NCBI GenBank assembly: GCA_023420935.1 | Contig: JAEZUR010000154.1 | Coordinates: forward strand, 1 to 49,915 | Length of the DNA stretch: 49,915 bases | Source of the DNA: Bacillota bacterium | GTDB taxonomy: Bacteria; Bacillota; Clostridia; Lachnospirales; Lachnospiraceae | Reading direction: 5' to 3' | Shown here: positions 7,636 through 17,088 of the stretch, in pieces | Layout of the letters: the number at the start of each line of letters is the position of its first letter | How positions within the stretch are numbered: the stretch's first letter is position 1 | The notes under the pieces: model-generated | What the model was told of the DNA's origin: nothing | The model's database searches: none | What the model saw: the letters and a program-made list of their open reading frames with translations, nothing else | Translations under genes and position numbers: made by a program

Positions 7636-10530
7636 TAAACCACGGTTTTCTTCTATTTTCGTTTCATTTCCTATAACACATATATTACCGGCATCCATAA
7701 TTGCTTTTACAATTGGGGCTGTATTTCTGATATCCTCTACCGTTACTTCCAAAATAGCATCACGTTCTTTTTGAATCTCTTCTTCTGTTAATTGACAGAT
7801 ATAGGCGGTAAAGGATCGACTTCCCTTGGCAGCTGGATTCATTGGAGTATCAACTCCACTGATAGTACCTATAATATATTTGGTTAAATCACGTTCATCC
7901 ACTGTAAACTCACGAACAAAATCATATGCTTTTGCGTAAATATCATTCGTTTCAGTTAGATTTGGATCACGGTAGGAAGCAAAGTACCCATTGCCATCGT
8001 AGGAAAAGCCACACATGGAACCATAGGCTCCGCCTTTTACTCTTACATTATTCCATAGGTAGTCATAGCTTAATATTACCTTTAATACTTTTAATACTCC
8101 GGAATACTGGTAACCTGCTGCAATGTAATTACCTGTTCTTGCAACATATTGCACTTTACCTGAAGTTTTAAATCCTTCATTTAAACATTCTGGTTTGTTA
8201 GCAGTACCAAAGAAAGATAAATCTGTTTCTAATCTAGGAACTAAGGTATCCGCAAACCCTTTGAAGTTTTTCTCTAAAATTGCATACCCTTCTTCATCTC
8301 CAGTAAAGCTAACTAAAAGATTATCTCTACGGAATATGGTTTGAAGTAACAATTTTAAACCATAGATTAAATCCTTTTTCTGCCCTTCAAAGTCTGCATC
8401 TAGCTTTTCTAAGAAGCGATAATATCCAATACCACTTAACATTTCATTAAAATATGCGGCTTCTGAATAATAAGAACTTGCTCTACTTACTGCTGTGGAA
8501 TGTCCTTTGGAAGCCAGTGACATCTGCAATCTTGATTTACTTTCTGCAATAATTTCTTTCAGACGTTTTTCATCATCTAGTTTGGTATGATATAACATTT
8601 CTTCTATTAATTCAAATGATTTATTTAATTGGTCATACAATACCTTTGATTTCACCTCAAATCTGGCACTATATTGATTCGTTACTTTACTAATGCTATA
8701 CACATTCACATCCGTGGTCACTCCACCTGTATGAATATTTACTTCATTAGAGAATTCCGTAAAGTTGTAATGATCTGTATCAATGTATCCTAATACCGTT
8801 GATAACAATCCAAGGTATGGAGCTGCTGCAATCATACCACTTATATCAAATGATAATCTAAGGTACGCAATTCCATTAGTAAATACATTATGATGCAATG
8901 CATTTATATCAATAAGTTTCTTCTTTGTATTGTAAATTGGTTCTGCTTTCTTACCAATGTCCTCTCTTGATAACAGAGGTATTTTCTCTAAATCCTCTTT
9001 TGTGGAAGGCTCTTCTTGATACTGAGTTAAATCCTTCGTTGCTACCACTAAACGTTCTAATTCTTCATTAGATAAACTAGCCTTGTACTTGGCTAATTTA
9101 TCCTTGACTTCTTGTTCCATTGCTGTGGTCAAACCAACTTTTGGCTTAACAATAACGATGGATGCATGGTCATTATGAATTAAATAATCTTCGATTAATT
9201 TCTCATAATAGCCAGTTCCTATTTTTTCTTTCAAGAAAGTAAAGGTATCGTTAGCACGTATATGAATAAATGGCTTATTATCATCATAAAGCCAACTGTC
9301 TAATATTTGAATTCCATACATAAGTCCTTTTGGATATTGTCCAAAATCAGCTTCCCTATACTTAAATTCAAAATAATTAATAGCCGCCTTTAATGATTTT
9401 TCATCAATACCTCTCTTAACAACTTGTTGTAGAGTATCATAAATCGTTTTTAAAAATGCTTCCTTTTTACTTTCTTCCGTATCTTTTGCAATTACAGAAA
9501 ACACTGGTTGAAGAATACCATTGTCATAGGAGCTAAGAATATCTTTTCCAAGTCCTGCATCAATGAGCGCTTGTTTTAATGGAGCACCTGGAGCACTTAA
9601 TAGAACAAATTCAATTACTTGAAATGCAAGGTATAATTCTCTATCAAGGCAAGTTCCCACAACGGTATTTAAACTAAGATATGTTTTGTCTTCTGTAGAT
9701 TCTTCATCAACAACGGAATAATCAGCTGATACTTCTTGTATCTTAGAAAATGGTTCCTGCATAGGTATCTTAGAATCCACCTCAAGATAATCAAAATCAT
9801 TGAGATAATTTTGATCAATCCAATTTAACTTTTCTTCCATATCCAAATCGCCATACAGATAAATATAACTATTGGATGGATGATAGTACTTTCTATGGAA
9901 ATCAAGAAATTGTTCATACGTCAAATCCGGAATGTATTCAGGATCACCACCAGATTCACTTCCATAGGTGGTATCTGGAAATACGGACTGTTGGATCAGT
10001 CGATACAATTGTTGCTCTGGCGAGCTAAACACACCTTTCATTTCATTATATACAACACCGTTGTAAGTCAAGTCAGCGTCAACACTTTCCAATTCATAAT
10101 GCCAGCCTTCTTGCTTAAAAATCTCTTCTTTATAGTAAATGTTAGGATAAAACACTGCATTAAGATATACATCCATAAGGTTTTGAAAATCCTTATCATT
10201 GCAGCTTGCTACTGGATATATCGTTTTATCAGAATAGGTCATTGCATTTAAGAAGGTATTGAGTGACCCTTTGGCTAACTCAATAAATGGATCCTTGGCT
10301 GGGAATTTCTTAGAACCACAAAGAACGGTATGTTCAACGATATGAGCAACTCCTGTTGAATCCTCTGGTGGCGTACGAAAACCTATAGAAAATACTTTAT
10401 TATTATCATCATTTTTTAGAGCAATCACCCTTGCTCCTGTTTTTTTATGTTTGAAAACCATTCCTTGGCTCTTTAATTCATCAATGAATTCTTCTTTGAT
10501 TAATTCATACCCAATTAAATTTTTTATCAT
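7609..10530 (-). CDS. M16C family zinc metallopeptidase (presequence-protease/Cym1-like)
   Basis: The 973-residue protein resembles the single-chain M16C peptidases (PreP/Cym1, Clostridium/Bacillus insulinase-like). The inverted zinc motif HxxEH is HIVEH at residues 63-67 (TGVAHIVEHTVLCGSKKFPAKDPF), with the third ligand expected about 75 residues later near EEIFKQEGWHYELE. An M16C-associated domain lies near residues 460-700, then two further M16-fold halves, with GGAYGSMCGF near residue 830. No signal peptide is visible, so it is probably cytoplasmic and degrades peptides. ATG with AGGAG 10 bases upstream; promoter at 10602-10630. Substrate unknown. Confidence 0.92.
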   Translation of the reverse strand: MIKNLIGYELIKEEFIDELKSQGMVFKHKKTGARVIALKNDDNNKVFSIGFRTPPEDSTGVAHIVEHTVLCGSKKFPAKDPFIELAKGSLNTFLNAMTYSDKTIYPVASCNDKDFQNLMDVYLNAVFYPNIYYKEEIFKQEGWHYELESVDADLTYNGVVYNEMKGVFSSPEQQLYRLIQQSVFPDTTYGSESGGDPEYIPDLTYEQFLDFHRKYYHPSNSYIYLYGDLDMEEKLNWIDQNYLNDFDYLEVDSKIPMQEPFSKIQEVSADYSVVDEESTEDKTYLSLNTVVGTCLDRELYLAFQVIEFVLLSAPGAPLKQALIDAGLGKDILSSYDNGILQPVFSVIAKDTEESKKEAFLKTIYDTLQQVVKRGIDEKSLKAAINYFEFKYREADFGQYPKGLMYGIQILDSWLYDDNKPFIHIRANDTFTFLKEKIGTGYYEKLIEDYLIHNDHASIVIVKPKVGLTTAMEQEVKDKLAKYKASLSNEELERLVVATKDLTQYQEEPSTKEDLEKIPLLSREDIGKKAEPIYNTKKKLIDINALHHNVFTNGIAYLRLSFDISGMIAAAPYLGLLSTVLGYIDTDHYNFTEFSNEVNIHTGGVTTDVNVYSISKVTNQYSARFEVKSKVLYDQLNKSFELIEEMLYHTKLDDEKRLKEIIAESKSRLQMSLASKGHSTAVSRASSYYSEAAYFNEMLSGIGYYRFLEKLDADFEGQKKDLIYGLKLLLQTIFRRDNLLVSFTGDEEGYAILEKNFKGFADTLVPRLETDLSFFGTANKPECLNEGFKTSGKVQYVARTGNYIAAGYQYSGVLKVLKVILSYDYLWNNVRVKGGAYGSMCGFSYDGNGYFASYRDPNLTETNDIYAKAYDFVREFTVDERDLTKYIIGTISGVDTPMNPAAKGSRSFTAYICQLTEEEIQKERDAILEVTVEDIRNTAPIVKAIMDAGNICVIGNETKIEENRGLFKTITKLV

Positions 10531-10601
10531 TCCAAATCATCTCCTACTCAGTTTTATTCTTATTTCATTTTTTGCAATATTAGGTAAATTATTCTCCACG
10601 T

Positions 10602-10630
10602 ATTATACCACATGTTGGATTTTTTGTCAC
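10602..10630 (-). promoter_or_regulatory. Promoter of the M16C peptidase gene
   Basis: On the minus strand GTGACA (10625-10630), 17 bases and TATAAT (10602-10607) with an extended TG at -14. It is divergent from the cspA promoter. Confidence 0.75.
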
Positions 10631-10677
10631 AGATAAGATTTATCATAATATACTTAGGTAAATTTTGTATCAAAAGT

Positions 10678-10706
10678 TTGACTTTTGCTTATTTTTATGG
10701 TAAATT
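10678..10706 (+). promoter_or_regulatory. Promoter of the cold-shock gene
   Basis: TTGACT (10678-10683), 17 bases and TAAATT (10701-10706), followed by a leader of about 55 bases to the ATG. The 11-base word TTAGGTAAATT occurs at 10580-10590 and 10654-10664, with a partial copy at 10699-10707. Confidence 0.6.
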
Positions 10707-10769
10707 TAGCTTACCGTTACAAATGGATATTTGTACGTAAATTTTTCAATGTTTTAGGAGGTTTCTTAA

Positions 10770-10967
10770 ATGAAAGGTACAGTAAAATGGTTTAATGCGC
10801 AAAAAGGATTCGGATTTCTTTCTGACGAAAGTGGTAACGATGTTTTCGTTCACTTCTCAGCTTTACAGATGGATGGTTTTAAAGTTTTAGAAGAAGGTCA
10901 AGAAGTTGAATTCGATGTAATTGATGGCGATAAAGGACCTCAAGCTGCAAACGTAACAAAGTTATAA
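10770..10967 (+). CDS. csp: Cold-shock domain protein
   Basis: The 65-residue CspA-family protein binds single-stranded RNA/DNA and acts as an RNA chaperone. It is a single OB fold with RNP1 KGFGFL and RNP2 VFVHFSA. AGGAGG lies 8 bases before the ATG. It is the only plus-strand gene in the first 27 kb and is divergent from the M16C peptidase. A terminator follows at 11043-11079. Which Csp paralogue it is, and whether it is cold-induced, cannot be told from the window. Confidence 0.96.
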   Translation: MKGTVKWFNAQKGFGFLSDESGNDVFVHFSALQMDGFKVLEEGQEVEFDVIDGDKGPQAANVTKL

Positions 10968-11042
10968 TCAAAGCATAAATCATTTTAATTTTTATATAGA
11001 ATACTATTTTAAAAGTTATTATGTACTGGCGGTTGTAACCTT

Positions 11043-11079
11043 AAAAGGAAGGCTTCCCATATGGGAACCTTCCTTTTTT
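11043..11079. terminator. Bidirectional terminator between csp and the chemoreceptor gene
   Basis: Stem GGAAGG-C-TTCCC / GGGAA-C-CTTCC closed by ATAT, with A residues on the left and T residues on the right, so it can stop the convergent transcripts from csp (+) and mcp (-). Confidence 0.9.
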
Positions 11080-11097
11080 GATGGAATCTGCAGATGA

Positions 11098-13170
11098 TTA
11101 ATCAATTGTAAACTGCTGTATTACTGTTCCAAGTTTCTGAGCATTATGATCCATTTCTATCGATAATTCATTTAGATTACTAACCGCTTCTAGCTGATGC
11201 GAGGTAATTTCATTGACCGCTAACGATGCTGCAGCCGTCTGTTGGGATACCGCTGATATATTTTCAATCGCCAATAGCGTTTTTCCTCTTGCCACTTCAA
11301 TATTAGTTACGCTGTCTAGTATCATCTGTACATTGTATACCAGCTTTTCTACATGATGATTCATATCCTGGAATGACTGTTCAGTATTATCTAATGCGGA
11401 TTTTTGTTCACCCACCACATTCTTAGCTTGATTGGCAATCCCAACTACATCTTCTGTTTGTTTCTGCATATCAAGAATCAACTGTTCAATCTCTTGCACA
11501 GCTTCTATAGACTGATCAGCGAGTTTTCCAATCTGTGAAGCCACCACCTTAAAACCACTTCCTGCTACTCCCGCTCTGGCTGCCTCGATAGATGCATTCA
11601 GCGAAAGTAGATTGGTTTCTTCTGCAATATTATTGATAGTACTAATAATATTTCCAACCGATATGGATTTTTCTTTCAATTTTTCTATATTTCCAATAAT
11701 TTCCGTTGTTATGTCACTGGTTGAATAGGCACGTTCGTTTAATACTTGCATGGTCTGAATTCCTTGTAGAATACTTTCCTTTGTATCAACAGCAATACAA
11801 TTAATCTCATTCGTTTTTCCACTTACAACCTCGATTTTTTTAGAAAGATCATCCATCTGAATTAAACAATTTTCAGAATCACTAGCTTGTTGATTGACAC
11901 CTTCCTGAATTTCGTTAATGGCATTGGTTATTTCTTTTGTTGCATTTGAAAATAGTTCTGAAGATTCTTTCACCTTGGCTGAAGAATCTGTTACAGAATT
12001 GCTGTGAAATTTTACCTGTTGGATCAAACTTCTCATATTTACAAACATTTCATTCATTCCATTGGACAGGATTCGAAACTCATCCTTTCTCTTTACATTT
12101 AATCGTATAAGCAAATTGCCCTCTGATACTTTTTTTAGTTCTTTAATAATGTACTGTATCACTCGCTGAATTCCTGAAGCGATGCCAATTCCAATCAGAA
12201 TTGCTATCAGACAGGTAAACGCAACTAAAACAATTGTAACATTCTTAATGGTAGTTACTTGTTTAATTATGGTACTATACGGAATTAATGCACAGACCAT
12301 AGCACCCGTTTTTCCAACTTTAGCATTCAGGTATAGATATTTACTACCATTCCAATTAACATAGTTACTAGAACTGGTCTGTTCCATAGCAAGAGATTTT
12401 TTGTAAAACTGTTCTGTTGCAAACAGTGTACCATCTGCACCTTTCTTCTTGCCAGTAGTAATTAACTCTGTACCATCTCCATTCACAAAACCTATCATAC
12501 TACCTTCCCCCAAGTTCAAACCCTTTAAAATTTCTTCTACTGCAGTAGTACTTACATCTACAATAATGGTTGAGTTTGACTTTCCAAATCCGCGTATGTA
12601 GCGTATTGCATAGCTTCTAGGCTCTACCGAAAGCTTATTATCAATTAACTGGTCGGAACCAATCCAATAGGCATAGCTAGGGTTCTTTTTTAATTCACTT
12701 CCAGCCTCGGATTCTATAAATTGTTGATATAAGCTATGATCGGATTTATAGCCTGTCGTGAGCATTTCTTTTGATTCGGATAGAATATATATGTTTTCAA
12801 TAAAATGATCGGATACCTGTTTGGCTAAGAGAGATGAAATAATATTCTTCTTTGCATTATTTTCCTCTAATGAATTCAATTCATATTTTCCTTTTACGTA
12901 GTTCAGTATCATATTCTCCATGGAAAGCTGAATTGCATTGGTCTCAACTGTTTCTAGTCCAAAACCTAAGTACTCTGCGGTCATAGCCATTGCCTGTCTA
13001 TTTGATTCTTGATAATTATATAAAATTGCCTCCGAGGCTTTTTGATAGGAAACAACGCCAACAGCTATGACTGAAATTACAGGTATCATAAATGCAATTA
13101 CTAATTTAAAAGCAATCCCTGATATACACTTTGCTTGTGCTTTCCTTGTTCTTGTTTTTTCTTTTTTCAT
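11098..13170 (-). CDS. Methyl-accepting chemotaxis protein
   Basis: A transmembrane chemoreceptor of about 690 residues. TM1 is near residues 18-40; an extracellular ligand domain of about 270 residues follows; TM2 (IVLVAFTCLIAILIGIGIA) leads into a HAMP domain. The cytoplasmic coiled coil has the signalling hairpin NNIAEETNLLSLNASIEAARAGVAGSGFKVVA. Start: ATG at 13170 (MKKEKTRTRKAQ) has GGGGG about 8 bases upstream, while the first ATG at 13185 lacks a Shine-Dalgarno site. The gene begins 32 bases after the GH127 stop with no terminator between, so it may be the last gene of the sugar locus. The ligand is not predictable; the location suggests an arabinoside or a product of the locus. Confidence 0.93.
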   Translation of the reverse strand: MKKEKTRTRKAQAKCISGIAFKLVIAFMIPVISVIAVGVVSYQKASEAILYNYQESNRQAMAMTAEYLGFGLETVETNAIQLSMENMILNYVKGKYELNSLEENNAKKNIISSLLAKQVSDHFIENIYILSESKEMLTTGYKSDHSLYQQFIESEAGSELKKNPSYAYWIGSDQLIDNKLSVEPRSYAIRYIRGFGKSNSTIIVDVSTTAVEEILKGLNLGEGSMIGFVNGDGTELITTGKKKGADGTLFATEQFYKKSLAMEQTSSSNYVNWNGSKYLYLNAKVGKTGAMVCALIPYSTIIKQVTTIKNVTIVLVAFTCLIAILIGIGIASGIQRVIQYIIKELKKVSEGNLLIRLNVKRKDEFRILSNGMNEMFVNMRSLIQQVKFHSNSVTDSSAKVKESSELFSNATKEITNAINEIQEGVNQQASDSENCLIQMDDLSKKIEVVSGKTNEINCIAVDTKESILQGIQTMQVLNERAYSTSDITTEIIGNIEKLKEKSISVGNIISTINNIAEETNLLSLNASIEAARAGVAGSGFKVVASQIGKLADQSIEAVQEIEQLILDMQKQTEDVVGIANQAKNVVGEQKSALDNTEQSFQDMNHHVEKLVYNVQMILDSVTNIEVARGKTLLAIENISAVSQQTAAASLAVNEITSHQLEAVSNLNELSIEMDHNAQKLGTVIQQFTID

Positions 13171-13201
13171 TTTCATATCCCCCATTTGATACTTACACAG
13201 T

Positions 13202-15145
13202 TTAGAATTTGTATTGTTCCTTTATCCACACCACCATTTCTCCAGTTGTTCTATTTCCCCAATAACAATATGGTACAGCAGTTAATTCTATATCCTCAAA
13301 TTTTATGTCTGTGTCCTTATATAACTCCTCTGAATTCCAGTTACTCTGGGAGATTTTTTTACCTTTTACCTTAAGTACAATTGTTCCACCTAACATGTCT
13401 TCGCAGAATTCTTCTTTGATAGGCTGGTTCGTATCTAAAAATATAGCTGGAAGATTGGATCCATTATCTATTTCCTCTAAGCAATAAACAAAAGGCCCTT
13501 TCATAATTGCTACTTTGCCGCTATCCTCGCGCACCAATGGATTGGCATGTATGTACGTTGCTGGCATAGAAAAGGATAACGTAACTTTGTCCCCAGGATT
13601 AACATTTAAATAGGCATATCCCAAATTGCTTCGTATATCCAATTGCTTTGTTTCATTTATCTCAAATTCAGCGGTTTTAGCATAAGATGGAATTCTTATC
13701 GCTAACATAAATGCCACTTTTTCATCACTTTCGATTATAAAATGAATTGTTCCGTCATATGGGAATTTAGTTTCCGTTCTTATCGTTACATCAACACCTT
13801 TTACCTTGGTTGTTATTTGACCCGATAGGTATAAATTAATCCATACAGTATCCTCATTTTTAAAGTAAGCGTATTCACCTATGGAGGCCAATGTCCTTGC
13901 AATATTTGGAGGACAACAGGCCACACCAAACCATTTCTGTCTAACTGGTTTCACATGTTCTTTGGACGTCCTTGGCAGACAATTATCTGGCCATACCTCT
14001 AACGGGTTAACATAGAAAAAGCTTTTGCCATCCAAGGCAATTCCAGAAAGTATAGTATTATACAACTCTTTTTCCACCACATCCATATACTTACTATCTC
14101 TCGTTATCTGTGCCATTCTTCTTCCAAACAAGGCAAGACCAATGGAAGCACATGTTTCTGCATAATTGCTGTTATTTGGAAGGTCATAATCAGTTGTAAA
14201 TCTTTCTAAGAGCCCAGAACTACCAATACCACCCGTAATATACATTTGCTTTGCTACAATGTTATCCCACAAACGTTTGCAACTCTCAAATAATTCCCTG
14301 TCATCGTAGGCACATGCCAAATCTGCCATGGCACAGTACATATAGACCGCTCTCACCGCATGCCCTTCTGCAGTCATTTGTTCTCTTACAGGTTGGTGCG
14401 ACTGAGAATAGAGCGGAAGATAATTCTCAAATTCAGGAAAAATTCTTTTATACTCAGGCCTTTTTTCTTCTTCTATAAAATAATTCAGCTCTCTACCTCT
14501 TCTATCAATGAAAGATTTTGCTTGAGCCAGATATGTTTCATTTTTAGTTACTTCATATAATTTATATAAAGCCAGTTCAATTTCTTGGTGACCCGGGTAT
14601 CCTGCCCTGTTATTATTCTCGGAAAATACATCACAGATTAAATCAGCATTACGAATCATAATCTTCAAAAACTCGTCTTTACCAGTAACTTTATAATAAG
14701 CGACTGCGGCCTCAATCATATGACCTGCAGTATACAATTCATGTCCTTCTTTTAAATTAGTCCATCTTAATTCAGGCTCTTTTATAGTAAAGTATGTGTT
14801 TAGATATCCATCTTCGTCCTGTGCTTGCCCAATTAACTGTATTACCTGGTCTGCAATCTCTTCCAATTGTTGATCCGTGTGACTTGCTAACGAATATGCT
14901 ACTGCCTCCAACCATTTCGCTACATCGGTATCTTGAAATACTGCGCCTTGAAACTCTCCTTCTTTTAAACCAGCTGCAATTTCAAAATTGTTGATGCAAT
15001 GACTGGGTTCTGCATCTGTTATTTTGTCATTTAATATATCCCATTGATATGGAATAATTACTTCTGGTATTAATTTCAAATGTTTATTCCAGAAAGAGTC
15101 ATTGATGTTAATCTGTTTTAGTGGTAATAATTCTATTTTATCCAT
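13202..15145 (-). CDS. GH127 family beta-L-arabinofuranosidase (DUF1680)
   Basis: The protein (647 residues from the preferred start) matches the GH127 family, whose characterised members (e.g. bifidobacterial HypBA1) release L-arabinofuranose from arabino-oligosaccharides of plant hydroxyproline-rich glycoproteins. The catalytic features are present: Glu and Cys in NYAETCASIGL (E330, C332) and the Cys pair in GVACCPPN (C410, C411); a Zn-bound Cys cluster with a Cys nucleophile is known for the family. The Glu-to-Cys spacing (80) is close to that in HypBA1. No signal peptide, so it acts inside the cell on imported oligosaccharides. Start: ATG at 15145 has GGAG 6 bases upstream; the frame to 15178 adds 11 unlikely residues. 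GH127 also has members with other specificities. Confidence 0.9.
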   Translation of the reverse strand: MDKIELLPLKQININDSFWNKHLKLIPEVIIPYQWDILNDKITDAEPSHCINNFEIAAGLKEGEFQGAVFQDTDVAKWLEAVAYSLASHTDQQLEEIADQVIQLIGQAQDEDGYLNTYFTIKEPELRWTNLKEGHELYTAGHMIEAAVAYYKVTGKDEFLKIMIRNADLICDVFSENNNRAGYPGHQEIELALYKLYEVTKNETYLAQAKSFIDRRGRELNYFIEEEKRPEYKRIFPEFENYLPLYSQSHQPVREQMTAEGHAVRAVYMYCAMADLACAYDDRELFESCKRLWDNIVAKQMYITGGIGSSGLLERFTTDYDLPNNSNYAETCASIGLALFGRRMAQITRDSKYMDVVEKELYNTILSGIALDGKSFFYVNPLEVWPDNCLPRTSKEHVKPVRQKWFGVACCPPNIARTLASIGEYAYFKNEDTVWINLYLSGQITTKVKGVDVTIRTETKFPYDGTIHFIIESDEKVAFMLAIRIPSYAKTAEFEINETKQLDIRSNLGYAYLNVNPGDKVTLSFSMPATYIHANPLVREDSGKVAIMKGPFVYCLEEIDNGSNLPAIFLDTNQPIKEEFCEDMLGGTIVLKVKGKKISQSNWNSEELYKDTDIKFEDIELTAVPYCYWGNRTTGEMVVWIKEQYKF

Positions 15146-15204
15146 ATAGTACTCCTTTCGCAAAACACAAACGTTCATAATAAGTATTTAAATTATTGAA
15201 AAAT

Positions 15205-15233
15205 GGATGCCTGCATTGGAATTACAGGCATCC
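15205..15233 (-). terminator. Hairpin between permease and GH127 genes (partial terminator)
   Basis: Perfect 9-bp stem GGATGCCTG / CAGGCATCC followed on the minus strand by ATTTTTC. The U run is short, so it may attenuate or protect a transcript end, not fully stop the polymerase. Confidence 0.65.
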
Positions 15234-15252
15234 AAACTGAAAAAATGGTATA

Positions 15253-16095
15253 TTAAGCTTTTACAGCACCATTAGTTAATCCGCTCACAATATATCGTTG
15301 CATAAAGATAAAGATTAACACAACCGGGAAGATTGCAACAATACCAAATGCCATAGTAGAATTCCATAGTGTCTGATACTGCTGTACATAGTTATATATA
15401 CTTGAAGTAATCGGTCTCTTGGTTGGGTCGGTCATAAATGTAATTCCATAGATTAAATCACCCCATGCATATACAAATGAAAAGACTGCGGCAACAACAA
15501 TACCTGGCTTCGCAATTGGAAGCATAATTCGTACAAATGCTGTTAAATGTCCACATCCATCAATCTTAGCGGCTTCGTCCAATTCTTTTGGAATTGAGAT
15601 AAAGTAAGTTCTTAATATAATGACGGAAAATGGAATACCAATGGTAGCATCGGCTATTATTGGAGCTAAGTAATTATTTAACAGGTGCATCTTTGAAAAT
15701 GTTATGTAAAGTGAAGTAAGAACCAATGTGGATGGAAGCATCTGCGTAATTAAAAATAATAGAATAATTATTTTCTTGCCCTTAAACTGAAATCTTGCTA
15801 AGCCATAGGAGGCAGGTATGGATAGACAAGTGGAAACCAGCATTGCTCCAATAGAAATGATTGCACTATTCTTAAATCCGCGTATGGTATCACCAGATGT
15901 AGACAATTGCTTTTGAAAGGCTTCTAACGTAAGATTTTTAGGCCAGAGCGGTGTTGGCACTTGGAAAATTTCTATCTGCGTTTTTAACGCTGTCACAAGC
16001 ATCCAATATAATGGGAAGATAAATATTAAAAAAATGAATCCTCCTATTAGAAACAGTCCAATTTTACTTTTTGTTTCTTTTGTCATTTTCTTCAT
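15253..16095 (-). CDS. Sugar ABC transporter permease, MalG-type (CUT1)
   Basis: The 280-residue inner-membrane permease has six predicted membrane helices. The EAA loop that contacts the ATPase reads ELDEAAKIDGCGHLTAFVRIMLPIAKPG. It starts by TAATG overlap with the stop of the MalF-type partner, with GAGGT upstream, so the two are translationally coupled. No ATPase gene is present; as in many CUT1 systems of clostridia a shared MsmK-type ATPase encoded elsewhere probably drives it. The substrate is probably the oligosaccharide cut by the GH127 enzyme next door (inference from position). Confidence 0.94.
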   Translation of the reverse strand: MKKMTKETKSKIGLFLIGGFIFLIFIFPLYWMLVTALKTQIEIFQVPTPLWPKNLTLEAFQKQLSTSGDTIRGFKNSAIISIGAMLVSTCLSIPASYGLARFQFKGKKIIILLFLITQMLPSTLVLTSLYITFSKMHLLNNYLAPIIADATIGIPFSVIILRTYFISIPKELDEAAKIDGCGHLTAFVRIMLPIAKPGIVVAAVFSFVYAWGDLIYGITFMTDPTKRPITSSIYNYVQQYQTLWNSTMAFGIVAIFPVVLIFIFMQRYIVSGLTNGAVKA

Positions 16096-17000
16096 TACAT
16101 CACCTCATCTTCATCAATCACTTTAATATATAGGAATCCTACGCATAACAGTATTGCAAATAAAATATTGGCAGCTGCAGCTCCTTTACTAAATTGGAAC
16201 TCCTCAAAGGACAATCGATATGCATAGGTTGAAACTAATTCTGTCGCATTGACTGGTCCTCCTTTGGTCATAACCCAAACAAGGTCAAATACTTTAAATG
16301 TATAAACAAAGCCTAAGGTTAAAACAGACATAATCGCTGGTTTAATCATAGGAATGGTTATCTGAAATAAAGTCTGAAATTTATTCGCTCCATCCAAGCT
16401 AGAACTTTCATAAACTTCAGTTGGAATGGTTGTCAGACCGGTTAATATTAGCATCATATTGAATGGAATACCAATCCAGATATTTGCAATAACAATAGCA
16501 AACATCGCTGACTTTGGCTGTAACAACCACTCAAGGGGCTGTTGAATTAAATGCATTGATGTGAGGAATTGATTAATAATACCTCCCTGTAATGCAAACA
16601 TAAATTTAAATAATAAACCTACCACTGTTACTGGTAATAACCATGAAATCATGGTAACTCCTCGAAAGAAAGAACAACCAGGGAACTTTTTATTAAACAG
16701 AAGTGCCAGTCCGAAACCGATTATAAACTGGACTGCGATAGAACCTACCGTAAAAATTAAAGTATTTACGATGGCTCTTGGTAAAATGGAATCTGTACTT
16801 TTAAATAGTTCCATATAGTTTTGTAATCCTACAAATTGTTGCGCGTCTGCATTTGCAAACGTATATACATCTACATTTTTAAAGCTAAGTACAATATTTT
16901 GAATCATCGGATATCCAATGAAGACCATCATATATGCTAAAGCAGGTAATGCAAATGCAAATCCTAAAAGTGAACTAGATTTGATTTTTATTTGTCTCAC
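16095..17000 (-). CDS. Sugar ABC transporter permease, MalF-type (CUT1)
   Basis: The 301-residue permease has six predicted membrane helices, the first being LLGFAFALPALAYMMVFIGY. The EAA loop is EVYESSSLDGANKFQTLFQITIPMIKPA. Translation starts at GTG with AGGA 9 bases before it. It pairs with the downstream MalG-type permease. A hairpin (17026-17062) separates it from the binding-protein gene, which may lower permease expression relative to the binding protein. Confidence 0.94.
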   Translation of the reverse strand: MRQIKIKSSSLLGFAFALPALAYMMVFIGYPMIQNIVLSFKNVDVYTFANADAQQFVGLQNYMELFKSTDSILPRAIVNTLIFTVGSIAVQFIIGFGLALLFNKKFPGCSFFRGVTMISWLLPVTVVGLLFKFMFALQGGIINQFLTSMHLIQQPLEWLLQPKSAMFAIVIANIWIGIPFNMMLILTGLTTIPTEVYESSSLDGANKFQTLFQITIPMIKPAIMSVLTLGFVYTFKVFDLVWVMTKGGPVNATELVSTYAYRLSFEEFQFSKGAAAANILFAILLCVGFLYIKVIDEDEVM

Positions 17001-17025
17001 AGGTCAGCATCCTTTCTCTTATAAC

Positions 17026-17062
17026 GAGGCTTTCACAAAACATGTGTACTTGCAAAAGCCTC
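17026..17062 (-). terminator. Intercistronic hairpin between binding protein and permeases
   Basis: GAGGCTTT (17026-17033) pairs with AAAGCCTC (17055-17062). On the minus strand there is no good U run after the stem, so it looks more like an mRNA-stabilising or attenuating hairpin than a full terminator, as often found after the binding-protein gene in transporter operons. Confidence 0.55.
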
Positions 17063-17088
17063 ATTTTTATTATCACGGGAATTATTAA

